Below are positions 54,101-62,852 of a stretch of 64,000 nt of DNA, one piece after another. The stretch lies in the NCBI GenBank assembly GCA_016790165.1, contig JAEUPL010000007.1, positions 1 to 64,000 on the forward strand. The letters run 5' to 3'. Origin of the DNA: Burkholderiales bacterium. Lineage in GTDB: Bacteria; Pseudomonadota; Gammaproteobacteria; Burkholderiales; Casimicrobiaceae. The notes beneath the pieces were generated by a model. That model worked only from the letters and a program-made list of their open reading frames with translations. It was not told where the DNA came from and ran no database searches. Made by a program: the position numbers and the translations under genes. Numbering within the stretch: position 1 is the first letter of the stretch; the number at the start of each line of letters is the position of its first letter.

Positions 54101-54421
54101 CTAGTACTTTACGCCCAGCGAAGACGGGCGCGAAGCGAAGTACGCAGCCAGGTTTTCGATATCGGCCTTGCTCAAGGCTTTGGCGAAACCACCCATGATC
54201 GGGTTGTTGCGCTCACCGGACTTGTAGTCGCGCAGCGCCTTCGCCAGGTAACTACGATGCTGGCCCGCGAGGCGGGGGTTATTCGGATCAGTGCTATTGC
54301 CGTCGGCCTGATGGCAAGCTGCACACACTTCTTTAGCCTTGGCTTCACCCGCGGCGATGTCGGCGGCAGCCGCGACACCGGCGAGTGCGAACGCCGTGAG
54401 AACAGTCAGCAAACGACGCAT
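54101..54421 (-). CDS. Class I cytochrome c (monohaem), gene 2 of pair
   Basis: 106 residues with a signal peptide (RLLTVLTAFALAGVAAAAD). Haem-binding CAACH (about 33-37) and the sixth ligand methionine in NPIMGGFAKAL (about 76) define a periplasmic class I cytochrome c of the c553/c4-half type. Its ATG overlaps the stop of the upstream cytochrome by one base (TAATG), so the two are co-translated. It likely shuttles electrons between bc1 or thiosulfate-type donors and an oxidase. Confidence 0.9.
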   Translation of the reverse strand: MRRLLTVLTAFALAGVAAAADIAAGEAKAKEVCAACHQADGNSTDPNNPRLAGQHRSYLAKALRDYKSGERNNPIMGGFAKALSKADIENLAAYFASRPSSLGVKY

Positions 54422-54756
54422 TATTTGGCCTCCGCGTAGTAGGCTGCAAGATCCTGCATATCCTTGTCGGACAACGACGCCGCGATCCCGCGCATGCTGG
54501 GATGCTTGCGATCACCGCTCTTGTAGGCCTTGAGCGCATTGACGAACGCGGTTGGATGCTGCCCGGCAATCTTGGGCACGTGATAGACCTCTGGATAGGC
54601 GGTACGCCAATCGGCGATGCCGTGACAGCCCTGACACATGGCCACTTTTTGAGCGCCTGCCTTGGCATCGCCCTGCACCTGCGCCGCAGCCGAACCGGCT
54701 GCACACGCCAATGCCACCCCAACGGCCACGCCGACGAACAACTCGTTGCGTTTCAT
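54421..54756 (-). CDS. Class I cytochrome c (monohaem), gene 1 of pair
   Basis: 111 residues. Signal peptide ELFVGVAVGVALACAAGSAAAQ, haem site CQGCH (about 41-45) and axial methionine in HPSMRGIAASL (about 88). It has the same fold as its partner, and the pair reads like the two halves of a dihaem cytochrome c4 carried on separate, overlapping genes. It is exported and folds in the periplasm. A terminator follows the second gene. Confidence 0.9.
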   Translation of the reverse strand: MKRNELFVGVAVGVALACAAGSAAAQVQGDAKAGAQKVAMCQGCHGIADWRTAYPEVYHVPKIAGQHPTAFVNALKAYKSGDRKHPSMRGIAASLSDKDMQDLAAYYAEAK

Positions 54757-54925
54757 GGAAATTTAGATCGTTTTCTTGACGTAACGCAAAGGATTATACG
54801 GTGTGCGCACGCTCGTCGGGGTTGTGCCGCTGTGCCCGCGCCAGCCGGTCCGGCACCTCACCCTTGCGTTCCCGCAAAGCGCCATCAACTACTATTCACC
54901 CTTCTAGCCAATCTGCGGAGCTTCC

Positions 54926-55252
54926 ATGAGCGAAAACATCTCCCACGTCACCGATGCCACCTTCGACGCGGACGTCTTGCAGTCCGACACGCCGGTCTTG
55001 GTCGATTTCTGGGCTGAATGGTGCGGCCCGTGCAAGATGATCGCTCCGGTGCTGGAAGAAGTGGCCAAGTCGCATGCCGGTAAAGTCAAAATCGCCAAGG
55101 TGGACGTCGACGACAACCGCGAAATCGCTGCCAAGTACGGCATCCGCGGCATTCCAACCCTGATGATCTTCAAGAACGGCGAGCTGGCTGCGCAAAAGGT
55201 TGGCGCCCTATCGAAGGCGCAGCTGACCGCCTTTGTTGACAGTAACGTCTAA
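54926..55252 (+). CDS. trxA: Thioredoxin 1
   Basis: 108 residues, the standard length. The redox motif WCGPCK lies at about 33-38 ([20 protein letters not shown]), with the cis-proline segment [15 protein letters not shown] near 71-85. It reduces protein disulfides in the cytoplasm. The ATG at 54926 follows GGAG by six bases. A strong terminator lies 26 bases after the stop, so it is transcribed apart from rho, although trxA-rho adjacency is common in Proteobacteria. Confidence 0.97.
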   Translation: MSENISHVTDATFDADVLQSDTPVLVDFWAEWCGPCKMIAPVLEEVAKSHAGKVKIAKVDVDDNREIAAKYGIRGIPTLMIFKNGELAAQKVGALSKAQLTAFVDSNV

Positions 55253-55278
55253 GTCCGCAACAATCCGCGCTGTGTTCT

Positions 55279-55307
55279 CCCCGCCGTCCTGGCGGGGAAT
55301 GATTTTT
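55279..55307 (+). terminator. Rho-independent terminator of trxA
   Basis: Perfect stem CCCCGCC / GGCGGGG with a GTCCT loop (55279-55297), followed by AATGATTTTT. It ends the trxA transcript. The next 200 bases are the rho leader, in which no coding frame was recognised. Confidence 0.85.
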
Positions 55308-55509
55308 CCCTGAATCCTTTTCTGTTTCCAGAGCGCGCGTCGCGGCGCGTCGGTTCTCACGTACACAACCGGTTTTCGCTACGTCATCCCAGGTTACCCA
55401 AGCGGGTCTGCTCCGCCGAATCGGCCATGCATCGTCACGGTGCAGCCCATCCATCGCGCGTTGAGCGGCTCATCCTGCCACCGTCGGGTGGCTTCTCTCC
55501 CACACACGA

Positions 55510-56772
55510 ATGAATCTCGCTGAACTCAAAGCCAAGTCCGCCGCCGAACTCCTCGAAATCGCGACGGCCAACGAGCTAGAAAACGCCAACCGCTTCCGCA
55601 AGCACGACCTGATTTTCGCGCTGCTCAAGCAACAGGCAAAAAAGGGCGAGAGCATCCGCGGCTCGGGCGTGCTCGAAGTATTGCCCGACGGCTTTGGATT
55701 CCTGCGTTCGCCAGAAGCAAGCTACATCGCCGGCACGGATGACATCTACATCTCGCCATCACAGATTCGCCGCTTTAACTTGCACACTGGCGACTCCATT
55801 GAAGGCGAAATCCGGACGCCCAAAGAGGGGGAGCGGTACTTCGCGCTGACCAAGCTGGACAACGTCAACGGCTTTCCGCCGGAGGCCGGCAAGAACAAGG
55901 TGTTGTTCGAAAACCTGACACCGCTGTTCCCCGACGAACCGCTCAAGCTCGAGCGCGACATCAAGGCCGAAGAAAACATCACCGGCCGCGTGATCGACAT
56001 CGTGGCGCCGATCGGCAAAGGCCAGCGCGGCCTGCTGGTCGCCCCGCCGAAATCAGGCAAGACGGTCATGCTGCAGCACGTCGCGCACGCGATCGCCAGC
56101 AACCACCCGGATGTGGTGCTGATCGTACTGCTGATCGACGAACGCCCCGAGGAAGTGACCGACATGCAGCGCACCGTGCGCGGCGAAGTCGTCGCCTCCA
56201 CCTTCGACGAACCAGCGACGCGTCACGTACAGGTCGCCGAGATGGTGATCGAAAAGGCGAAACGCCTCGTCGAACACAAGAAAGACGTGGTGATCCTGCT
56301 CGATTCGATCACCCGCCTCGCCCGCGCCTACAACACGGTGATGCCGTCAAGCGGCAAAGTGCTGACGGGCGGCGTCGAGGCCAACGCGCTGCAGCGTCCC
56401 AAGCGCTTCTTCGGCGCCGCGCGCAACATCGAGGAGGGTGGTAGCCTGACCATCATCGCCACCGCGCTGATCGACACCGGCAGCCGCATGGACGATGTGA
56501 TCTACGAAGAATTCAAGGGCACCGGCAACATGGAGATCCACATGGATCGCCGCATGGCCGAGAAGCGCGTGTACCCGGCCATCAACATCGGCCGCTCGGG
56601 CACCCGCCGCGAAGAGCTGCTGCTTGAGCCAGGCGTGCTGCAAAAAACGTGGATCCTCCGCAAGCTCTTCTCCGAAATGGACGAGATTGAGGCGATGGAA
56701 AAGCTGCAAAAGCACATGCGCGAAACGAAGAACAACAAAGAGTTCTTCGACGCGATGACCCGGGCGCGCTAA
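55510..56772 (+). CDS. rho: Transcription termination factor Rho
   Basis: 420 residues. The N-terminal Rho_N helices ([17 protein letters not shown]) precede the RNA-binding cold-shock-like domain (about 50-125, [16 protein letters not shown]). The hexameric ATPase core follows with Walker A APPKSGKT (about 178-185), [24 protein letters not shown] and the Q/R-loops near 280-330. It unwinds RNA to stop transcription at rut sites. The leader of about 250 bases is long enough for the autogenous attenuation known for rho. Confidence 0.98.
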   Translation: MNLAELKAKSAAELLEIATANELENANRFRKHDLIFALLKQQAKKGESIRGSGVLEVLPDGFGFLRSPEASYIAGTDDIYISPSQIRRFNLHTGDSIEGEIRTPKEGERYFALTKLDNVNGFPPEAGKNKVLFENLTPLFPDEPLKLERDIKAEENITGRVIDIVAPIGKGQRGLLVAPPKSGKTVMLQHVAHAIASNHPDVVLIVLLIDERPEEVTDMQRTVRGEVVASTFDEPATRHVQVAEMVIEKAKRLVEHKKDVVILLDSITRLARAYNTVMPSSGKVLTGGVEANALQRPKRFFGAARNIEEGGSLTIIATALIDTGSRMDDVIYEEFKGTGNMEIHMDRRMAEKRVYPAINIGRSGTRREELLLEPGVLQKTWILRKLFSEMDEIEAMEKLQKHMRETKNNKEFFDAMTRAR

Positions 56773-56805
56773 CGCGGCCGCGCCGTTTGGCGCAGCACGA
56801 ACTCG

Positions 56806-57711
56806 TCAGCGCCCTTTCGTCGCTGTCAAACCCGCAAGCCACTCCGCCCAGAATTCCACGCAAGCGCGAATCTTTGGCAGTCGGTTTCGCTCGGGCAACA
56901 TCATCGCGTAAACCGCAATGACCTGCTGGTCAGTAAACGGGGCGAGCACCTCGACCAATTCACCACGCCGCACCAGCGGTGCGGCGATGAGGTCATGCAC
57001 CCGGCAGATGCCCAACCCCGCCAGCGCCATTTCCTGCGTGATTGCAGTGCTGCTGGCACGCAGCTGGCCGTGCACCGGTCGCACCACCGGCTTGCCGTCG
57101 ATCACAAACGGCCAGTCGTTGAGGCGCGGAGCCGTGCTGGTCGTGATGATGCGGTGCTTGGCGAGATCGTCCGGGTGTTTCGGTTTGCCGTACTTCTTCA
57201 GGTAGGTCGGGCTCGCGTAGAGTCGCCGACCATGGCTACCAATCTGGCGAGCGATGACCTCTTCGGTTTGCGTGCTGCCGGTACGGATCGCGATGTCGAT
57301 ACCGTCCCGACTCATGTCCACCAGCGCGTCGCTCACCTGCAGGTCAATGGTCAAGCCCGGGTGTCGGGCGACCAGTTCGGGCAGGCTGGGCACCAGCACG
57401 TGCTGCGCCATGTTCGCACTCACCGCAACCCGCACGACGCCGCGCACGTTGCGCGCGCGCGACGTGAATTCTCCGTCGAGCTCGTCCAGGGTCTGCGCGA
57501 TGTTGCGGCAGTAGCCGAGGAAGACCTCGCCCTCCGCCGTTAGCGACAGGCCATGTGTCGTGCGGCGCAACAGCCGCACGCCGCAGTGTGACTCGAGCTG
57601 GCTCATCGCACGCGAAATCTGGCTCACAGCCACATCGCGCTCGCGCGCCACGGAAGACAGCGTCCCGAGCTCTGCGACACGGACGAACAGCCGCAAGTCA
57701 TCCACATTCAT
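56806..57711 (-). CDS. LysR family transcriptional regulator
   Basis: 301 residues. The N-terminal winged helix-turn-helix reads LRLFVRVAELGTLSSVARERDVAVSQISRAMSQLESH (about 5-41). The effector-binding domain begins near residue 90 with VRGVVRVAVSANMAQHVL and continues with GIDIAIRTGSTQTEEV. It is convergent with rho and divergent from the tautomerase unit 150 bases away, which is the most likely target. No binding site was confidently picked out. Confidence 0.88.
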   Translation of the reverse strand: MNVDDLRLFVRVAELGTLSSVARERDVAVSQISRAMSQLESHCGVRLLRRTTHGLSLTAEGEVFLGYCRNIAQTLDELDGEFTSRARNVRGVVRVAVSANMAQHVLVPSLPELVARHPGLTIDLQVSDALVDMSRDGIDIAIRTGSTQTEEVIARQIGSHGRRLYASPTYLKKYGKPKHPDDLAKHRIITTSTAPRLNDWPFVIDGKPVVRPVHGQLRASSTAITQEMALAGLGICRVHDLIAAPLVRRGELVEVLAPFTDQQVIAVYAMMLPERNRLPKIRACVEFWAEWLAGLTATKGR

Positions 57712-57865
57712 GGTCGCCTACCTTGAGTTGCTTTTGCAAAGTGCGCAAAAGCGAATTGCATCACAACACGTTTCCCATTGCGCTGTTGCGTCCTATTGTT
57801 CACCCGGTGGCCAACGCCCGCATCTGCGTCTGGTCGCGGGCCAAGCATCAACACAGGAGAACGTC

Positions 57866-57985
57866 ATGTCCTACTATCCAGTTCCACCCTACACGCAACG
57901 GTTGCGCTTTCATCGCGAATTCTGGCGCGCCTTCGCGGCGTGGTTTCGACGCACGTCAAAGTCACAAGTGTGCGGAGGCGAATGA
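57866..57985 (+). CDS. Small hypothetical protein upstream of tautomerase
   Basis: A 39-residue reading (MSYYPVPPYTQRLRFHREFW, then an AWFRR segment and CGGE at the end) preceded by AGGAGA with a 5-base spacer. Its stop overlaps the tautomerase ATG, so it is probably translated and coupled. It is rich in aromatic and basic residues and has no recognised family. It may be a leader peptide or a small partner. Confidence 0.5.
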   Translation: MSYYPVPPYTQRLRFHREFWRAFAAWFRRTSKSQVCGGE

Positions 57986-58365
57986 TGCCGCTGGTCACGC
58001 TTACCACCTGCAAACCGTTACCGCGCGAAACGAAGTCAGCGGCACTGGATGCCATTCACGCCGCGCTTGTCAACGTAGGTGTGCCTCCGGCTGACCGATA
58101 TCAGCGTGTGATCGAGCTCACGGCCGAGAACGTGCGCATCGACGGCACTTACCCGGACGTCGCCGGAGCTCGTGGTGACGACTTTCTGCTGGTAGAGATC
58201 CTCTGGTCGGTCGGCCGCAGCGTCAAGGTCAAGCGGACGCTGTTGGGTGATTTGATGGGCCGCCTGACAGCCACCGGCATCGACACCGAACAGGTGATGG
58301 TGGTATTCAAGGAAACCACTTGGGAGAACTGGTCATTTGCAGGCGGACGACTGCTGAACGCGTAG
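57985..58365 (+). CDS. Tautomerase family protein (4-oxalocrotonate tautomerase-like)
   Basis: 126 residues from the second of two adjacent ATGs (57985), chosen because it places the catalytic proline at position 2 of the gene product (MPLVTL), which becomes the N-terminus after methionine removal, and because GCGGAGG is six bases upstream. Length and the LLVEILWSVGRSVKVKR and VVFKETTWENWSFAGG segments fit the larger tautomerase-family members. It tautomerises or hydrates unsaturated oxoacids. The LysR gene divergent to it may be its regulator. Confidence 0.8.
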   Translation: MPLVTLTTCKPLPRETKSAALDAIHAALVNVGVPPADRYQRVIELTAENVRIDGTYPDVAGARGDDFLLVEILWSVGRSVKVKRTLLGDLMGRLTATGIDTEQVMVVFKETTWENWSFAGGRLLNA

Positions 58366-58386
58366 GCGCACGACCGCGAACGTCGG

Positions 58387-58740
58387 CTACGTACCGCGAA
58401 ACACGAAATACACCGCCCCGAGCAGGCAAAGGCCGGCCCACAGAAAATCCAGCTTCACCGGCTGGTTCATGTAGTACACCGCAAACGGCACAAACACCGC
58501 AAGCGTGATGACCTCCTGCATGATTTTCAGTTGCGCCAGCGAGAACTCAGACGCGCCGATGCGATTGGCCGGCACCTGCAGCAGGTATTCGAACAGGGCA
58601 ATACCCCAGCTCACCAGCGCGGCAATCCACCAGGGCTTGGTCGCGAGATTCTTCAGGTGACCGTACCAGGCGAAGGTCATGAATACGTTGGACAGGATGA
58701 GGAGGCCAGCAGTCTGGGCCCAGAGCGGCAAGCTTGTCAT
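58387..58740 (-). CDS. DUF486 family small membrane protein
   Basis: 117 residues from the ATG at 58740 with four membrane helices (QTAGLLILSNVFMTFAWYGHL; WIAALVSWGIALFEYLLQVPANR; LAQLKIMQEVITLAVFVPFAVYY; FLWAGLCLLGAVYFVFRGT). The NRIG segment and the tryptophan-rich loops match DUF486, a relative of the small multidrug resistance/DMT fold. Function is not established. It is convergent with the tautomerase gene. Confidence 0.88.
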   Translation of the reverse strand: MTSLPLWAQTAGLLILSNVFMTFAWYGHLKNLATKPWWIAALVSWGIALFEYLLQVPANRIGASEFSLAQLKIMQEVITLAVFVPFAVYYMNQPVKLDFLWAGLCLLGAVYFVFRGT

Positions 58741-58926
58741 GGAGCGGAAGGTGCAGTCGTTGTGGCGGTAACCCAGGACGCCTGGGGAGGTTGCGAATGA
58801 AGTGTAGTCGGCGAATGAGCCGTCGATTGCGTTACGCTTCAGCAACCGCCTGCACCTGACTGTTTCGATCCAGCCGGCGCGGCGAACGCATCATCCGGGC
58901 ACGAACACCGCACACAAGGAGGACTC

Positions 58927-59895
58927 ATGAAACTGAAAGCCGTCGCGTCAGCAATCGGCATCGCCGCAGCGCTCACCCTGTCACAGGGTGCCTGGGCACA
59001 AATGAAGATCAGCATCTCGGTCGCGCAAAACTCCCATCAGGGTATCGGCATTGACACGCTGGCGAAAGAGGTCGAGAAGCGCACCAATGGCCGCATCAAG
59101 ATTCAGCCGTTCTATTCCGGCTCGCTGGGCGGCGAACGCGAATCAATCGAAGCGGTGCAGCTGGGCACGCAGGAGCTCACGTTCACCTCCACCGGCCCCG
59201 TGCCGAATTTCGTGCCGGAGGCGCGCATTCTGGACATTCCGTTTTTGTTCCGGGACAAGGCACACGCACGCACGGTCCTTGATGGCCCGATCGGACAGGA
59301 AATGCTCGCCAAGTTCGAAGCCAAAGGCTTCAAGGCGCTGGCGTGGGGTGAAAATGGCGTGCGCCACATGACCAACAACAAGCGCGCTGTCAATGCACCG
59401 GAAGACCTCAAGGGCCTGAAGATGCGCACCATGGAGAACCCGGTGCATATCGCCGCCTACAAGGGTTTCGGCATCGTGACCACGCCGATGGCGTTCCCTG
59501 AGGTGTTCACCGCGTTGCAGCAGGGAACGGTCGATGGACAGGAGAATCCGCTGTCGGTGATCATGGCCGCGAAGTTTGAGCAGGTGCAAAAGCATTTGTC
59601 GCTGACGGGTCACGTCTATTCTCCGGCGATCTTCCTGATGAACAAGGCGGCCTTCGACAAACTCTCTGCTGCCGACAAACAGATCTTCCTCGATGCCGCG
59701 AAGGAGGCTGTCAAAGCCAACCGTGCGCGCGTGGACGAGGACGATGCCAAGGGTGTCGCAGAATTGCGCTCCAAGGGCATGCAGGTGATTGATGTGGATA
59801 AGGCCAAATTTGTCGCTGCGCTCGGCCCGGTCAACGCCGAGTTCGAGAAGCAGTTCGGCAAAGCCAACATCGATCGCATTCGCGCGGTGAAGTAG
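58927..59895 (+). CDS. dctP: TRAP transporter substrate-binding protein DctP
   Basis: 322 residues with a signal peptide (KLKAVASAIGIAAALTLSQGAWAQ). The DctP fold shows VAQNSHQGIGIDTLAKEVEKRTNGRIKIQPFYSGSLGGERE (split by loops) and the conserved arginine in GLKMRTMENPVHI (about 161-173), which holds the carboxylate of the ligand. FTALQQGTVDGQENPLSVI is the family signature. The ATG at 58927 has a strong AAGGAGG. A terminator follows, so it is made in excess over the membrane parts. Confidence 0.94.
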   Translation: MKLKAVASAIGIAAALTLSQGAWAQMKISISVAQNSHQGIGIDTLAKEVEKRTNGRIKIQPFYSGSLGGERESIEAVQLGTQELTFTSTGPVPNFVPEARILDIPFLFRDKAHARTVLDGPIGQEMLAKFEAKGFKALAWGENGVRHMTNNKRAVNAPEDLKGLKMRTMENPVHIAAYKGFGIVTTPMAFPEVFTALQQGTVDGQENPLSVIMAAKFEQVQKHLSLTGHVYSPAIFLMNKAAFDKLSAADKQIFLDAAKEAVKANRARVDEDDAKGVAELRSKGMQVIDVDKAKFVAALGPVNAEFEKQFGKANIDRIRAVK

Positions 59896-59914
59896 CAGCC
59901 AGCTGCGCGACCGA

Positions 59915-59938
59915 AGCCCGCCGCGTGCGGGCTTTTTG
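59915..59938 (+). terminator. Terminator or attenuator between dctP and dctQ
   Basis: Stem AGCCCGC / GCGGGCT with a CGCGT loop at 59915-59933, followed by TTTTTG. It lies between the binding protein and its membrane subunits, where partial read-through would give the usual high ratio of DctP to DctQM. Confidence 0.75.
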
Positions 59939-60015
59939 TTGCCGGTTCGTCGTCGAACCATGGCAGGCGATCGACAGGCCGCGCTGCCTACAATGCGCGG
60001 CAAAAAGGGGAGAGC

Positions 60016-60510
60016 ATGAAAGAGACGTTTCTGCGCCTGGAGCGAGCGACGACTGCGTTGTCGATGTATTTCGCCTGTGCAATGTTGGCGCTGGCCGCCG
60101 GACTCGGTGTGTTCCAGATTCTGACGCGATTCGTATTCGAAAAGCCCGCCGAGTGGACCGAGGTGCTCATTCGCTTCTCGCTGATCTGGATGGTGTTCAT
60201 GGGCATTCCGATGGCGTTCAGGCAAGGTGCCATGGTGAGTGTGGATGTGCTGTACCGCTGGGCCAGTGACCGCAACAAGCGGGTACTGGACGCGGTGGTG
60301 ATGGTGGCGTCGCTGCTGCTGATCGCGGTCATCATCGTTGTTGGGTGGGACTACTCACAGCGTGGTCGGGTACAGACCATCATCGGCCTCGAAGACTATT
60401 CGATGTTCTGGGCGTATATCGCCATGCCAGTTGGCGGATTGTTTGCCGTGCTCGGCATCATCGGCAACTTCCTTGATCCCAAGCGCCTCGAACTCGAGAC
60501 CGCTCAGTAG
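60016..60510 (+). CDS. dctQ: TRAP transporter small permease DctQ
   Basis: 164 residues with four membrane helices (ALSMYFACAMLALAAGLGVFQILTRFVF; IRFSLIWMVFMGIPMAFRQG; VVMVASLLLIAVIIVVGWDY; MFWAYIAMPVGGLFAVLGIIGNF). WTEVLIRFSLIWMVFMG is the DctQ signature. It pairs with DctM to form the membrane unit of a sodium-driven importer. The ATG follows GGGGAGAG. Twelve bases separate it from dctM. Confidence 0.9.
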   Translation: MKETFLRLERATTALSMYFACAMLALAAGLGVFQILTRFVFEKPAEWTEVLIRFSLIWMVFMGIPMAFRQGAMVSVDVLYRWASDRNKRVLDAVVMVASLLLIAVIIVVGWDYSQRGRVQTIIGLEDYSMFWAYIAMPVGGLFAVLGIIGNFLDPKRLELETAQ

Positions 60511-60522
60511 AAGGCGCCCACC

Positions 60523-61995
60523 ATGTCTACCGTCATGCTCATTACGATGGTGCTGTGCTTTGCGCTCACCATTTCGGTCGCTGTCTCGATCGGTCTTGCC
60601 GCCGTGTTCGGCATCTACATCGGTAACGTCAACATGCTGGTGTCAGTGAAGGAGATGTTCTCCTCCATCAATAAATTTCCGTTGGCCGCAATTCCGTTTT
60701 TCATTCTCGCCGGTAATCTCATGGAGACAGGCGGCATCTCGCGCCGGCTGGTCAACTTTGCGAAGAGCATCGTCGGTGGCGTGCAGGGCGGCCTGCCCAT
60801 GACCTGCGTGCTGACCTGCATGATTTTCGCGGCTGTGTCCGGTTCGTCTGTCGCCACCACCTTCGCCATTGGCGCCATCCTGATTCCGGCCCTCATCAAG
60901 CACGGCTATCCGACCCACTGGGCCGCTGCCCTGCAGGCGACCAGCGCGGAACTGGGCGTGATCATTCCGCCCTCGATCCCGATGATCCTCTACGGTGTGT
61001 CTGCCGAGATCTCCATCGGCGAACTGTTCATCGCAGGTTTCGGGCCCGGGCTCCTGATTGGAGGCGGCTTGATGCTCTACGTATACCTGCTTTGCAAGCG
61101 CAAGGGCTGGGGCAAGCAGGACGGTGATGGCAAGTTGCCTCTGTCCTCGGCATTCGCTGACTTCGCGTTGATCGGCGGCGGCATTGCGCTCCTGCTGTTC
61201 GGCAACAGAATCGTAGGCCCTGCGTTGTTTGGCAAGGGCGTCGACGAGCAGACGCTGGACCGATACACCGATATGGTTGGCGTGACGCTCTTCGCGCTCT
61301 ACTTTGTGGCGCTGTCGCTCATTCCGAAGTTGCGCGCCAGCCTCAATGGCCGCGCCGCCTACGCCCTGATGATGCCGGTCATCATCCTCGGCGGAATCTA
61401 CGGCGGTGTGTTTACACCCACCGAGGCGTCGGCCGTCGCGGTGATCTACGCGCTGTTCGTCGGCACGGCGGTGTACCGCGAGATCCGCTTGCGCGACCTG
61501 CTCCCCATTTTTCGCAAAAGCACGCTGTCGTCGGCGGTGATCATGTTCATCATCGCCAACGCTGGTCTGTTCGCCTATCTCATCACGCGCGCGGGTGTTC
61601 CCGACGCCATCGGTCATTTCCTGAAGGAATGGTTGCAAAGCCCGATGTTGTTCCTGCTCGGGGTCAACGCAGCGCTGTTCGTCATCGGCATGTTCATCGA
61701 AACGAGCGCCGCGATCATCGTGCTGGCGCCGATCCTCGCCCCCGTCGCCGTGCACTTCGGAATCGATCCCGTGCACTTCGGCATCGTCATGGTGGTCAAT
61801 CTTGCACTGGGCATGATCACGCCACCGTTTGGCGTGAATCTGTTCGCCGCCTGCACGGTGGCACGTATCTCACTGGACCGCATCGTTACCCAGCTGGTGC
61901 CCTTCGTGCTGGTCGTGCTGACCTGCTTGATAGTGATCACTTACGTGCCGCAGATTTCCCTGTTCCTGCGTGACGTGGTGTATGCGAAGCCGTAA
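60523..61995 (+). CDS. dctM: TRAP transporter large permease DctM
   Basis: 490 residues, longer than the usual 425-440, with about twelve membrane helices. PFFILAGNLMETGGISRRLVNFA, VSGSSVATTFAIGAILIPALIKHGY, SAELGVIIPPSIPMILYG, GGVFTPTEASAVAVIYAL and ALGMITPPFGVNLF are DctM landmarks, including the Na-binding serine/proline loops. An extra cytoplasmic or periplasmic loop near residues 190-260 (KGWGKQDGDGKLPL, GPALFGKGVDEQTLDRY) explains the length. It transports a carboxylate, whose identity is unknown. Confidence 0.93.
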   Translation: MSTVMLITMVLCFALTISVAVSIGLAAVFGIYIGNVNMLVSVKEMFSSINKFPLAAIPFFILAGNLMETGGISRRLVNFAKSIVGGVQGGLPMTCVLTCMIFAAVSGSSVATTFAIGAILIPALIKHGYPTHWAAALQATSAELGVIIPPSIPMILYGVSAEISIGELFIAGFGPGLLIGGGLMLYVYLLCKRKGWGKQDGDGKLPLSSAFADFALIGGGIALLLFGNRIVGPALFGKGVDEQTLDRYTDMVGVTLFALYFVALSLIPKLRASLNGRAAYALMMPVIILGGIYGGVFTPTEASAVAVIYALFVGTAVYREIRLRDLLPIFRKSTLSSAVIMFIIANAGLFAYLITRAGVPDAIGHFLKEWLQSPMLFLLGVNAALFVIGMFIETSAAIIVLAPILAPVAVHFGIDPVHFGIVMVVNLALGMITPPFGVNLFAACTVARISLDRIVTQLVPFVLVVLTCLIVITYVPQISLFLRDVVYAKP

Positions 61996-61996
61996 C

Positions 61997-62086
61997 ATCT
62001 TTTTTGCCTTAAACGGCGTCTGCGCGGCCATTTCGGCTAACTTTTTTCGTAAATCGACTATCCGCAAAAGTCAGGCAAAAAGCGCA
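61997..62086. repeat. Dispersed intergenic element, copy F
   Basis: ATCTTTTTTGCC at the left end pairs roughly with GGCAAAAAGCG at the right end, enclosing AAATCGACTATCCGCAAAAG. It lies between the convergent dctM and GNAT genes. The rest of this 266-base gap shows no supported gene. Confidence 0.5.
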
Positions 62087-62261
62087 CCCAGTCGTCGATG
62101 CCGCCTGAAAGCTGTTGAATTCGGATGCGTTTACGCTGCGACGGCGTCCGCGGGTGTGCTCACTCGTTGACGCGCACTCACGCTCCGGTCTCATGCCGAA
62201 CCGGGCGCTCTTCATGGGTGCCGCTTCGCACTGTCGCGACAATCCGGTCGGACGCCGACGC

Positions 62262-62852
62262 TTATCTGGTCGCCCACTCCCGGGCCAGCATGGCGTAAAC
62301 GAACGTGTCGCGTACCACCCCATGATGGTCACGGCATTCGCCGCGGAGATGCGCTTCTCGCGAGAAGCCCGCGCGTTCCGCGGCTCGCCAGCTCGCCTCG
62401 TTCAGCACATCAATCGTGCCCCAGACACGGTTGGCGCCCACGTGTTCGAACGCCAGCTTGCAGCACAGGCTGATCGCCTCGGTCGCGATGCCTTGCCCTC
62501 GCGCGCTCTTGCGCAGGAACCAGCCGATTTCGAGCGACGGCACTTTCCAGTCAAAGCCGTGAAAACCCGTGCCGCCAAAAAGCGTCTGCTCATCCCTGGA
62601 AAAAATGCCCATGATCAGGGCGTCGCGGGTGAGCCACTTGCCAGCCATGTTGCGCACATAGGACTCCGCCTCAGCGGCGGTCCTGTGCTGCGTGGCAGGC
62701 CACGCCATCCATTGATCGAGGTCAGCGCGATCTTCTTCGAGCGCGGCGAAGAAGCGTGGCCCGTCGCCGGGTGCATACGGCCGCAAAACGACCTTCTCGC
62801 CCTCAAGCCGTAGCGGCAGGTCGAGCAACCGTGGATGATCGATGACCGGCAC
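62262..62852 (-). CDS. GNAT family N-acetyltransferase (RimJ/RimL type)
   Basis: 196 residues starting at a GTG (62852) that shares its first base with the last base of the prfB stop codon (TAGTG). The RimJ/RimL-type pattern is clear: LEGEKVVLRPYAPGDG near the start, GTGFHGFDWKVPSLEIGWFLRKSARGQGIATEAISL (acetyl-CoA loop, about 96-130) and NEASWRAAERAGFSREAHLRGECRDHHG near the end. It probably acetylates protein N-termini or small amines. Coupling to prfB suggests co-expression only. Confidence 0.85.
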   Translation of the reverse strand: MPVIDHPRLLDLPLRLEGEKVVLRPYAPGDGPRFFAALEEDRADLDQWMAWPATQHRTAAEAESYVRNMAGKWLTRDALIMGIFSRDEQTLFGGTGFHGFDWKVPSLEIGWFLRKSARGQGIATEAISLCCKLAFEHVGANRVWGTIDVLNEASWRAAERAGFSREAHLRGECRDHHGVVRDTFVYAMLAREWATR

